32,050 bases of DNA, taken from NCBI GenBank assembly GCA_016463595.1, contig JAEMQZ010000013.1, forward strand, positions 1 to 32,050, read 5' to 3'. The notes under the pieces were generated by a model. The model ran no database searches, was not told the DNA's origin, and worked only from the letters and a program-made list of their open reading frames with translations. The position numbers and the translations under genes were made by a program. Numbering within the stretch: position 1 is the stretch's first letter; every line of letters starts with the position of its first letter. Origin of the DNA: Synechococcales cyanobacterium SupBloom_Metag_052 (GTDB taxonomy: Bacteria > Cyanobacteriota > Cyanobacteriia > PCC-6307 > Cyanobiaceae). Shown piece by piece: positions 1-7,092 of this stretch.

Positions 1-417
1 GGTTGTGCCGGATGGTATCGGCTGAACGACAAACTGCCAGCGGCGAAGTACGCCCTACAAGGCCGACCGCGCCAAGACGGGCTACGCCTTGGGCAAGCAG
101 CCCAGCGCCATGAATACCGGTGGTCCCTTGCTGGCGGCAGCTCGTACTGCGCTGGGGGCTTGGCCTGAAGCCAACACCTGCATTGCCCGGGCAGCGCGGC
201 TAGCAAAGTCGCTGCACCGCAACGGATCTGGCAGGGCGGTGACCGTTTGTTAAGTATCCCTCATGGGAGCCATGCGCAGAACAACAATATGTGGGCTGAA
301 GCGGCTTGGTTGCCTTGACTGGTGACAAGCCTTTTCGACCCGTGCATCGCGTTAGCGGTCACACCCTTCCCCCTAACCCCTCCCTGACCTCGAACGTCAG
401 GACCATGGAGCCCCTCA
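1..417. other. Upstream region of cpcBA, no recognised gene
   Basis: No protein family is recognisable here. One plus-strand frame stays open from about base 26 to a TAA ending near base 253, without a good start inside the window, so it could be the tail or a decayed piece of an upstream gene. The last roughly 160 bases before cpcB should hold the cpcBA promoter and leader. No clear sigma-70 hexamers could be fixed by eye. Confidence 0.4.
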
Positions 418-936
418 ATGTTCGACGCCTTCACCAAGGTCGTTGCTCAGGCTGATGCCCGCGGCGAATTCCTCAACGCTGGACAGATCGACGCCCTCGC
501 AGCTGTTGTTGCTGAAAGCAACAAGCGCATGGATTCGGTCAACCGCATCACCTCCAACGCCTCCAAAATCGTCACCAACGCTGCCCGCGGTCTCTTCGAC
601 CAGCAGCCTGCCTTGATCGCCCCCGGCGGCAATGCCTACACCCAACGTCGCATGGCTGCTTGCCTGCGTGACATGGAGATCATCCTCCGCTATGTCACCT
701 ATGCAACCTTCAACGGCGATGCTTCCGTGCTGGAAGATCGTTGCCTGAATGGCCTGCGCGAAACCTATCTCGCCCTCGGCGTGCCCGGCGCTTCGGTGGC
801 TGAAGGCGTTCGCAAGATGAAGGACGCTGCCCTCGCCATTGTTAACGATCGCGGCGGCATCACCCAGGGTGATTGCACCGCTCTCGTCTCCGAGATCGGC
901 ACCTACTTCGATCGCGCCGCTGCTGCTGTCGGCTGA
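418..936 (+). CDS. cpcB: Phycocyanin beta subunit
   Basis: Beta chain of phycocyanin, the inner-rod light-harvesting protein of the phycobilisome. The 172 residues match the usual family length. Both bilin-binding cysteines are present: Cys82 in the [10 protein letters not shown] segment and Cys153 in QGDCTAL. Asn72, the residue methylated in this family, lies in GGNAY. The start MFDAFTKVV is the canonical N terminus. It is followed after 67 bases by cpcA, the standard cpcBA order. Cys82 is expected to be served by a CpcS/CpeS-type lyase and Cys153 by a CpcT-type lyase; candidates for both lie downstream in this window. The bilin attached, PCB or PEB, cannot be read from the protein alone. 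Confidence 0.97.
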   Translation: MFDAFTKVVAQADARGEFLNAGQIDALAAVVAESNKRMDSVNRITSNASKIVTNAARGLFDQQPALIAPGGNAYTQRRMAACLRDMEIILRYVTYATFNGDASVLEDRCLNGLRETYLALGVPGASVAEGVRKMKDAALAIVNDRGGITQGDCTALVSEIGTYFDRAAAAVG

Positions 937-1003
937 TATCTGAGCCTGCCTTGATGGCAGCTCAGTTTGGTTTCGCTTCCCCTTCCTTCCCCTTCTTCCT
1001 TCC

Positions 1004-1492
1004 ATGAAGACACCCCTCACCGAGGCCGTTGCAGCTGCCGATTCCCAAGGCCGCTTCCTTAGCCAAACCGAGCTGAACGCAGCCTTCGGTCGTTTCGAGC
1101 GCGCCAAAAACGCCCTCGCAGCCGCTAAGTCACTCACCGCCAATGCCGATTCCCTCGTGAACGGTGCTGCCCAGGCTGTGTATAGCAAGTTCCCCTACAC
1201 CACCCAGATGCAAGGGAGCAACTACGCTTCCGACGCCCGTGGCAAGGCCAAGTGTGCCCGTGACATCGGTTACTACCTCCGTCAAGTCACCTACTGCCTG
1301 GTGGCTGGTGGCACCGGCCCCATCGATGAATACCTCGTCGCTGGTCTCGATGAAATCAACCGCGCTTTCGAACTGTCCCCCTCCTGGTACGTCGAAGCCC
1401 TGAACTACATCAAGGCCAACCACGGCATTTCCGGCGACCCCGGTAATATCGCCAACAACTACATCGACTACGCAATCGGCGCCCTCGTCTGA
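1004..1492 (+). CDS. cpcA: Phycocyanin alpha subunit
   Basis: Alpha chain of phycocyanin, partner of CpcB in the rod hexamers. The 162 residues are the normal length and the start MKTPLTEAV is typical. The single bilin-binding cysteine is Cys84 in [11 protein letters not shown]. The C terminus [11 protein letters not shown] is also typical. It lies directly behind cpcB on the same strand and is followed by a strong hairpin terminator, so cpcBA appears to be a two-gene transcript. The lyase for Cys84 is expected to be the CpcE/CpcF pair found at 22196-23748. Whether this is C-phycocyanin or an R-phycocyanin carrying PEB on alpha cannot be settled by eye. Confidence 0.97.
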   Translation: MKTPLTEAVAAADSQGRFLSQTELNAAFGRFERAKNALAAAKSLTANADSLVNGAAQAVYSKFPYTTQMQGSNYASDARGKAKCARDIGYYLRQVTYCLVAGGTGPIDEYLVAGLDEINRAFELSPSWYVEALNYIKANHGISGDPGNIANNYIDYAIGALV

Positions 1493-1531
1493 ATCCAGAC
1501 CAAGCGTTGCTATCCACGTCGATCTTCTCTT

Positions 1532-1556
1532 AGGCCCCTAACGGGGCCTTTTTATT
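1532..1556 (+). terminator. Rho-independent terminator of cpcBA
   Basis: A perfect 7-bp stem (AGGCCCC pairing with GGGGCCT) closes a TAAC loop and is followed by a T-rich tract. It sits 39 bases after the cpcA stop, which supports a separate cpcBA transcript and an independent promoter for cpcL. Confidence 0.9.
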
Positions 1557-1846
1557 TGCCAAGTGCTTGGCCTAAATGGGCAGAGGATTGCCTCAAGTGA
1601 GGTGGGTCCAAACCCTGAGCTAGGCTAGGTAAGCGAAAACAGCGTCTAGCGAATCTGCGGGCACCAAAGGCCTACCCAGCTGCTTGCTTCTGGCCGCAGC
1701 CAGACGCCAACGCCTGCGAGTCGCAGCACCAAGCAAGGGAGTTGCCAACTGGCCAGATCAACAGAAGTAAAGCTAGATGTAGATTCATTCTGACGGGTCT
1801 GATGCAGCTTGCAGGCGTTGGATAATCAAACAAAATACATGCTCCG
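1557..1846. promoter_or_regulatory. Intergenic region before cpcL
   Basis: 290 bases between the cpcBA terminator and cpcL with no credible gene. A minus-strand open frame here has no family resemblance and looks like chance. The stretch presumably holds the cpcL promoter; no full CTTTNCNATTT-type CcaR repeat, known from some cpcL/cpcG2 promoters, was found by eye. Confidence 0.35.
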
Positions 1847-2605
1847 ATGGCCCTTCCGCTTCTTGCTACCCAGCTGCTGACCATGAACGCGCGGGTGAAT
1901 AGCTTTCAGCTACCCGGCGGACAGGACAGCCGTGAGTTCAAGTCCGGAACTGGTCAGCTCAGTGGCAACGGAAACTTCGAGAGCCAGATTGCTCAGGCCT
2001 ACAAACAGATCTTCTTTCACGCCTTCAAAGTCGACCGGGAGCCAGCGCTTGAGTCGCAGCTGCAGAACGGCCAGATCACGATGCGAGATTTCGTGCGGGG
2101 TCTACTACTGTCTCGAAAGTTCAGGGATGATTTCTACCGCTGCAACAGCAACTACCGCATGGTTGAGCAGGTAGTGAACCGGGTCCTGGGACGTCCTGTA
2201 CACGGCAATCAAGAGCGGCTCGCCTACTCCATCATGATCGCCCAGCATGGTCTCGGAGCATTTATTGATTCACTCCTGGATTCGGAAGAATACATGGATA
2301 CATTTGGATATAATACCGTTCCCTTTCAAAGGTCACGGATTTTACCCGGCCAAGCCCTGGGCACCATGCCCTTCAACCAGCAGGCGCCCCGCTACGACAG
2401 CATCTGGAGGGACAAAATGGCCAAGCGAGCTCCAGCCAAGGTGCTCTGGCAAGACGCCATCAGCCAACGACCGGCCTGGCTCGCCGACGCCCCCGCACCA
2501 TGGGCTCGAAAGCTCTGGCAAAACACTGTGACAGCCGGTGGTTTTGTGATCACAGGACTGGTGCTCTGGATTGCAGCTGCCATGCTGAGCACTGGAGCAC
2601 AATAA
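1847..2605 (+). CDS. cpcL: Phycobilisome rod linker, CpcL type (membrane-anchored CpcG)
   Basis: Linker of the CpcG family. The start MALPLLATQ matches the conserved MALPLL N terminus of that family. A PBS linker domain covers roughly residues 45-165, with the hallmarks NYRMVEQVVNRVLGRPV and FIDSLLDSEEYMDTFGYNTVPF. After a short polar stretch the C terminus ends in a hydrophobic helix at about residues 228-248 (GGFVITGLVLWIAAAML). A C-terminal membrane helix in place of a core-binding tail is the defining mark of CpcL (formerly CpcG2), which in other cyanobacteria carries rods without a core and passes energy mainly to photosystem I. It has its own upstream region and heads a run of unknown genes. 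A core-attaching CpcG is not seen in this window. Confidence 0.85.
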   Translation: MALPLLATQLLTMNARVNSFQLPGGQDSREFKSGTGQLSGNGNFESQIAQAYKQIFFHAFKVDREPALESQLQNGQITMRDFVRGLLLSRKFRDDFYRCNSNYRMVEQVVNRVLGRPVHGNQERLAYSIMIAQHGLGAFIDSLLDSEEYMDTFGYNTVPFQRSRILPGQALGTMPFNQQAPRYDSIWRDKMAKRAPAKVLWQDAISQRPAWLADAPAPWARKLWQNTVTAGGFVITGLVLWIAAAMLSTGAQ

Positions 2606-2646
2606 AATGGGATTCGCATTAATAAACTGCCTACAACAATTGAGCA

Positions 2647-3258
2647 ATGGATTCATCGTCAATCACGGCTATGAGGGGCTCAACTGATGGCCAAAGCGAT
2701 TGCGCCTACTCCCATCCTTGGCAAAGCGAGCTGGATGAAAATCTTCTTCCCGCAACGAGAATTGCAATGAACGATCCCCTTAGCCAGCTCAATGCTCTTA
2801 TCAACTCCCATCAAGGCCAAGACGAGGTTACCCCTGACGCCAGTCAGCCCGAATTTCGGATATCCCTAAACCCTCATAATCTTGAGCTATGGCGATTAGA
2901 ACATAGGCAAATCGCTGGGAAGGGAGCAAATCTCCTATTGGCTTGTTTGAGTTCCACTGGCCCCCTTGAAGACACCTCGCTAGGCTGGGTTGTAGGAGCA
3001 GCGATTCGTCCTGCCTCTGTAAACAGTCAAGAGGATTGCAAGGTGCTCTTGCATGCTCTTGGCCTAAGCTCAGACCTGATAAATTCTGTTTTAGTAAACT
3101 GCCCAGGTATTGCCGGAAAAGTAGCCTGGGCGCTCTACTTAGAACGTCACGGCCACCTGGTTGCCACGCCCGTGCTCGATCAGGATCCAGACTCTAACGA
3201 CATCAAACTTCAAGTCACCGCACGCTCCGATGACATGAAGCAGCTTAACCGAGAATGA
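2647..3258 (+). CDS. Hypothetical protein in the cpcL gene run
   Basis: Not recognised. The predicted 203 residues start with a low-complexity polar stretch; ATG at 2767 (MNDPLSQLNALI, 163 residues) is a reasonable alternative start, and the better-looking protein begins there. The body, from about LNPHNLELWRLEHR onward, looks like a soluble mixed alpha/beta protein with no signal peptide or membrane helix. It begins 41 bases after cpcL and ends only four bases before the next gene, so it is very likely co-transcribed and translationally linked with the phycobiliprotein-like gene behind it. This context suggests a role tied to phycobilisome assembly or to that partner, which is inference only. 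Confidence 0.65.
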   Translation: MDSSSITAMRGSTDGQSDCAYSHPWQSELDENLLPATRIAMNDPLSQLNALINSHQGQDEVTPDASQPEFRISLNPHNLELWRLEHRQIAGKGANLLLACLSSTGPLEDTSLGWVVGAAIRPASVNSQEDCKVLLHALGLSSDLINSVLVNCPGIAGKVAWALYLERHGHLVATPVLDQDPDSNDIKLQVTARSDDMKQLNRE

Positions 3259-3262
3259 TCCC

Positions 3263-3862
3263 ATGGACGAAAGACTAAGAGAGCTGACAGCCAAGGCGCG
3301 CATATTCGGCTTGATGCACGATCAATCTCTACCGCCATCGATTCGTGCAATACTTCAGCAAGCAGACGGGGAGGCTCGTGCATTAAGCGATGATGAATTG
3401 GGCACCATCTGTAGTGTCTCTACTGTCAATGCTGAACACCTACAACGGCTTCAGTCGAGGACTCCGCTGATTGTTACCTCTGCCAAAAGTCAACTACTTC
3501 GCGAAGATCCAGGCCTAGTTCTGCCCGGTGGTGCGCTTTACCCTGGGGCAAGGGCGGAAGCGTGTTGGCGCGACTGTTGGCATTTTCTTAGGGTAACAAT
3601 CTATGCAGTTGCGGCGGGACGCCCAATTTTTACCCATCCTCCCGGAGTAGAAGGCCTGCGTGATTTGTATCGGGAATTAGGGGTGCCAGTCAACAGCATG
3701 GCTCAAGCGATAGGCTTTCTAAAAACTGACGCACTTTCACACTATTCTACCTATGCGAGCCCAAATGATGCATCCCTTCTAGGAGAAGCCCTGCTGCACC
3801 TTGAGCAGATGATGCAACAATTAAACCAAAGATCCAGCCCAGCCACTGAGGTTAACGTATGA
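3263..3862 (+). CDS. Orphan phycobiliprotein-like protein with conserved bilin cysteine
   Basis: A divergent member of the phycobilisome globin-like family, 199 residues. The segment LPGGALYPGARAEACWRDCWHFLRVTIYA lines up with the beta-chain [27 protein letters not shown] block. This places Cys101 on the bilin-attachment Cys82 and keeps the following Arg-Asp that normally contacts the bilin. GLRDLYRELGVPVNSMAQAI matches [20 protein letters not shown]. The second beta cysteine (Cys153 position) is lost. It has no paired alpha or beta partner next to it, so it is not an ordinary antenna subunit. It could be a chromophore carrier, an assembly or degradation factor, or a terminal emitter-like subunit. 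The stop overlaps the following small ORF as ATGA. Confidence 0.8.
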   Translation: MDERLRELTAKARIFGLMHDQSLPPSIRAILQQADGEARALSDDELGTICSVSTVNAEHLQRLQSRTPLIVTSAKSQLLREDPGLVLPGGALYPGARAEACWRDCWHFLRVTIYAVAAGRPIFTHPPGVEGLRDLYRELGVPVNSMAQAIGFLKTDALSHYSTYASPNDASLLGEALLHLEQMMQQLNQRSSPATEVNV

Positions 3863-3972
3863 ACTCATTGGCTGCGCCATTTCTAGCTCCAGCATCAGCA
3901 AGTTCGCCTAGGGCAATCAATGCAAAGCAGATGCCATTATCCAGGTACAAATCAACCCTCCAGATATCATGA
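3859..3972 (+). CDS. Small ORF, 37 residues, coupled at both ends
   Basis: An ATG at 3859 shares ATGA with the stop of the phycobiliprotein-like gene. The frame reads 37 codons to a TGA that itself shares ATGA with the start of the pentapeptide-repeat gene at 3969. The product begins MNSLAAPFLAPASASSPRAI, is rich in Ala, Ser and Pro, has several basic residues and no membrane helix. It is not recognised. Coupling overlaps at both ends of a frame that fills the whole gap between two genes would be unlikely by chance, and they favour a real translated gene in this operon. Confidence 0.5.
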   Translation: MNSLAAPFLAPASASSPRAINAKQMPLSRYKSTLQIS

Positions 3973-4664
3973 CGTCAGCTTCCCCCATTACTTCACTCGC
4001 CTTTGAGCGCCCAACACCCGAACAGCAGAAACCCCCTGTCAACAGTCATGAAGGCCCATTCGATGCCAGGGGAGCCGATTGGCGCAACCTACAACTTGGC
4101 GAGCTTGATCTCTCCAAGGCACGATTGTGCCGAGTAGATCTCAGGGGTGCTGACCTTCAAAGCTGCCAACTTGAAGGCACGGATCTACGATTGGCTCGCT
4201 ATGACAGTCACACAATTTGGCCCCACGGTTTCGATTTCCGAAGCAGTGGGGCAATCGGCCCGCAGGCGAGACTTAATGGGGCCTTTCTCAACAGTGCTGA
4301 TCTTTCCGGCATGGATCTGGAAGAAGCATCGTTAATGGGCGCCTATCTTAGTGGAGCCAATCTCTCTGGTGCTTGCCTACGGGGCGCGCGACTGGCTGGC
4401 GCAGATCTACGCCATGCCCTATTGAGAGGTGCATTATGTGAAGGAACTCGATTCCTGAACTGTCAACTTGACTACGTAGATTTCCGATATGCAGAGCTCA
4501 ACAACGCTGATATAAGCAGCGCCGACTCCATTCGCGGGGCTGATTTTTCAGGTGCCATCAACCTCGACGCCCTGCGCGCCTCCCTGCTTGGCCGTCCATT
4601 CAAGGAGCTCGACTGCTGGAACCCACTGACACGCCGAACCACGCGCGAGAGCCTGAATGGCTGA
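3969..4664 (+). CDS. Pentapeptide-repeat protein
   Basis: 231 residues with two blocks of pentapeptide repeats of the A(D/N)LXX type. The first spans roughly residues 35-75 ([17 protein letters not shown]) and the second about 110-205 ([25 protein letters not shown] and onward). They are separated by a TIWPHGFDF segment, typical of cyanobacterial pentapeptide proteins. Such repeats fold into a right-handed beta-helix; the family has no single function. There is no signal peptide, so it is probably cytoplasmic. The start ATG overlaps the preceding small ORF, and its end overlaps the long reading frame of hemH. The context links it to the phycobilisome run or to heme supply, but no precise role can be given. 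Confidence 0.85.
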   Translation: MTSASPITSLAFERPTPEQQKPPVNSHEGPFDARGADWRNLQLGELDLSKARLCRVDLRGADLQSCQLEGTDLRLARYDSHTIWPHGFDFRSSGAIGPQARLNGAFLNSADLSGMDLEEASLMGAYLSGANLSGACLRGARLAGADLRHALLRGALCEGTRFLNCQLDYVDFRYAELNNADISSADSIRGADFSGAINLDALRASLLGRPFKELDCWNPLTRRTTRESLNG

Positions 4665-4689
4665 AGCCAGTTGTGAGTACCCGATTTGT

Positions 4690-5889
4690 ATGGAACCATC
4701 TACAACCAAACGAAAGCCCCGAGTTGGCGTTCTACTGCTAAACCTTGGCGGGCCAGAACGGATCGAGGACGTCGGGCCCTTTCTGTACAATCTATTCTCA
4801 GATCCGGAAATTATTCGCCTTCCGGTATCAGCGATGCAGAAGCCATTCGCTTGGCTGATCAGCAGCTTACGCAGCGCCAAGTCGCGGCAAGCCTACCGCT
4901 CAATCGGTGGAGGTTCACCGTTGCGACGCATCACCAAGCAGCAGGCCCGGGAACTACAAACCAGCCTGCGACAAAAGGGCGTGGATGCCACCAGCTATGT
5001 AGCCATGCGCTACTGGCATCCCTTTACCGAATCGGCTATAGCCGACCTCAAGGCCGACGGAGTCGATGAAGTGGTTGTGCTGCCGCTCTACCCTCACTTC
5101 TCGATTAGCACCAGTGGCTCGAGCTTCCGGGAGCTGCAGCGCCTGCGCAATACCGATCAGGCCTTCAGCCGCCTGCCAATCCGCTGCATTCGTAGCTGGT
5201 ACGACCATCCGGGCTACATCGAAGCACTGGCCAGTTTGATCGCACACGAAATAAAAGCTTGCGAAGATCCTTCTAGTGCACATATCTTCTTCAGCGCCCA
5301 CGGTGTGCCCAAGAGCTATGTGGAGGACGCCGGGGATCCCTATCAACTGGAGATCGTGGCCTGCAGCAGGCTGATCCTTCAGCAACTGCAGCAGCAGCTC
5401 GGCCATCCCAACCCCTTCACCCTCGCTTACCAGAGCCGTGTTGGACCGGTTGAATGGCTTAAGCCCTACACCGAAGCTGCCCTGCAGGAATTGGGAGCGC
5501 AAGGAGTGAAAGATCTTGTTGTAGTGCCAATCAGCTTTGTCAGTGAACATATCGAAACCCTAGAAGAAATCGATATGGAATACCGAGAGCTCGCTATCGC
5601 CGCCGGAGTAAAAAACTTCCGTCGCGTCCCTGCGCTAGACACGGATCCAGCGTTCATTGCCGCCCTGAGCGACCTGGTGGAGCAGGCGATGGCCGAAACG
5701 GCAACAAATCTCGATCAAGCCGCCGAGCTCCCCCCCAAGCTGAATCCAACCCCCCAGGGCAAGTGGACCTGGGGCTGGAGCAACGACTCCGAGCTCTGGA
5801 ACGGCCGGCTGGCGATGCTCGGGACTGCCGCCTTCCTGATGGAGGTGATCAGTCGGCACGGGCCACTGCATGGGCTAGGGCTGCTTTGA
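4690..5889 (+). CDS. hemH: Ferrochelatase with C-terminal chlorophyll-binding-like tail
   Basis: Inserts iron into protoporphyrin IX to make heme, the precursor of all bilins used here. The family start [14 protein letters not shown] is clear. Catalytic features are present: [13 protein letters not shown], the active-site His204 in SAHGVP, and [14 protein letters not shown] with its conserved acidic residues. The last 45 or so residues ([20 protein letters not shown]) form the chlorophyll a/b-binding-like helix found on cyanobacterial and plastid ferrochelatases, which anchors the enzyme in thylakoids. The open frame reaches back to 4657, overlapping the pentapeptide gene by eight bases, but ATG 4690 gives the usual N terminus. 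It closes the cpcL run. Confidence 0.95.
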   Translation: MEPSTTKRKPRVGVLLLNLGGPERIEDVGPFLYNLFSDPEIIRLPVSAMQKPFAWLISSLRSAKSRQAYRSIGGGSPLRRITKQQARELQTSLRQKGVDATSYVAMRYWHPFTESAIADLKADGVDEVVVLPLYPHFSISTSGSSFRELQRLRNTDQAFSRLPIRCIRSWYDHPGYIEALASLIAHEIKACEDPSSAHIFFSAHGVPKSYVEDAGDPYQLEIVACSRLILQQLQQQLGHPNPFTLAYQSRVGPVEWLKPYTEAALQELGAQGVKDLVVVPISFVSEHIETLEEIDMEYRELAIAAGVKNFRRVPALDTDPAFIAALSDLVEQAMAETATNLDQAAELPPKLNPTPQGKWTWGWSNDSELWNGRLAMLGTAAFLMEVISRHGPLHGLGLL

Positions 5890-6103
5890 AAACTGCAGGA
5901 CGTCAAATCTGGTCAGCTGTTGCCCGTTGCCGCCTGGGAAAGGGATTAGCGAGTCGCCATGGTCTCGCAGCAATGGGCTGGGTAGGGCGCCAGTACCTCC
6001 GGCCGGCCAACCAAGCAAGGACCGGATTACCATTTGTAAAACTGGTCTCCATATAGCCCCCTTTCAGCCGATGATCAACCCGTTATCCTAGGAATCCACA
6101 ATC
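5890..6103. promoter_or_regulatory. Putative promoter/leader region of the cpeC operon
   Basis: 214 bases between hemH and cpeC with no credible gene. The position argues for the promoter of the cpeCDESTR-like operon. GATTACCATTT at 6025-6035 shares nine of eleven defined-or-free positions with the CcaR half-site CTTTNCNATTT but is not repeated, so it is weak support. Confidence 0.35.
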
Positions 6104-6979
6104 ATGTCCTTTGGCCCCGCCTCGATCCTAGGCGTTGAGCGATTCGACAGCGACCTCCCCCTCGAGCTGCTTCCTGGTGATAGCGAAGCAAACAAAGAGC
6201 AACTGATTCAGGCCGCCTACCGCCAAGTGCTGGGCAACGCCTATGTGATGGAGAGCGAGCGTCAGCTAGTTCCAGAGTCCCAGCTGAAGCTAGGTGAGCT
6301 CAGCGTACGTGAGTTCATTCGCACCATCGCCAAGAGCGATCTCTATCGGGCTCGATTCTTCGAGGCCTGCCCCCGCTACCGCTATATCGAACTGGCCTTC
6401 AGGCACCTGCTGGGCCGGGCACCTGCGGATTTTGAAGAGATGCGTGCCCACGCAGAACGCCTCGATAGCCACGGCTATGACGCAGATATCGACAGCTTCA
6501 TCGATTCAGACGAGTATCAGAGCACCTTCGGTGAGTGGACTGTTCCCTACCAGAGGGGATGGAAGACGGAAAGCTGCCTCACCATGCAGGAGTTCACGTG
6601 GAGCTTCCAGTTGCTCAGGGGAGCCAGCAGCAGCAGCCTCAAGGGCAGTCTTACCGGTAAGGCTTCACGGCTCGGCGCGAATGCCTATCTCAACCGAGCG
6701 GTTGCGGTAATTCCGCCCTCCTCCGCAGACAGCCAGGGCTGGAGTTTCAGGCCTTCGTCTAACCTCCAGGATGCCCAGACCCGTTTGGGAGTTGGCGCTG
6801 GAGCAGAAGGTCGCATTTATCGAGTGGAAGTAACGGCGTATCGCGCCAACAACGTGAGACCGATATCACGTTACAAGAAAGCGAACCGCACCTACTTCGT
6901 ACCCTTCGATCAGCTCTCAACAAAATACAAGCAGATTCACCGCGAGGGAGGAGTGATCGCCAGCATCACCCCCGTATAA
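6104..6979 (+). CDS. cpeC: Phycoerythrin rod linker, CpeC type
   Basis: Rod linker of 291 residues. An N-terminal PBS linker domain covers about residues 20-150 with the hallmarks AYRQVLGNAYVMESER, YRYIELAFRHLLGRAP and DIDSFIDSDEYQSTFGEWTVPY. A CpcD-like domain occupies about residues 235-291 (YRVEVTAYRANN, YFVPFDQLSTKYKQIHREGG, IASITPV). The start MSFGPASILGVERFD resembles phycoerythrin-associated linkers. It organises stacked PE hexamers in the rods and lies inside the lumen of the disks. It is first in a same-strand series ordered like the known cpeCDESTR operon, which is the main reason for choosing CpeC over CpcC. Cysteines are few, and there is no evidence that it carries a bilin. Confidence 0.82.
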   Translation: MSFGPASILGVERFDSDLPLELLPGDSEANKEQLIQAAYRQVLGNAYVMESERQLVPESQLKLGELSVREFIRTIAKSDLYRARFFEACPRYRYIELAFRHLLGRAPADFEEMRAHAERLDSHGYDADIDSFIDSDEYQSTFGEWTVPYQRGWKTESCLTMQEFTWSFQLLRGASSSSLKGSLTGKASRLGANAYLNRAVAVIPPSSADSQGWSFRPSSNLQDAQTRLGVGAGAEGRIYRVEVTAYRANNVRPISRYKKANRTYFVPFDQLSTKYKQIHREGGVIASITPV

Positions 6980-7092
6980 GCATTCATTGATTGCTACTTG
7001 ATTCAGAAAACGTCATAACCTGCCTGGTGAGTATAGTCATTCACCAACGCAGCACTTCCCGATCTCTCCCCCTCCCCCCTCCCAGTCGTGTA

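Noticed and set aside
415-1188. Long minus-strand frame over cpcBA
   Set aside because: It is the antisense shadow of highly conserved phycocyanin genes in GC-rich DNA and shows no family resemblance.
6025-6035. CcaR-like half-site before cpeC
   Set aside because: Only a partial match with no second repeat; chance is likely.
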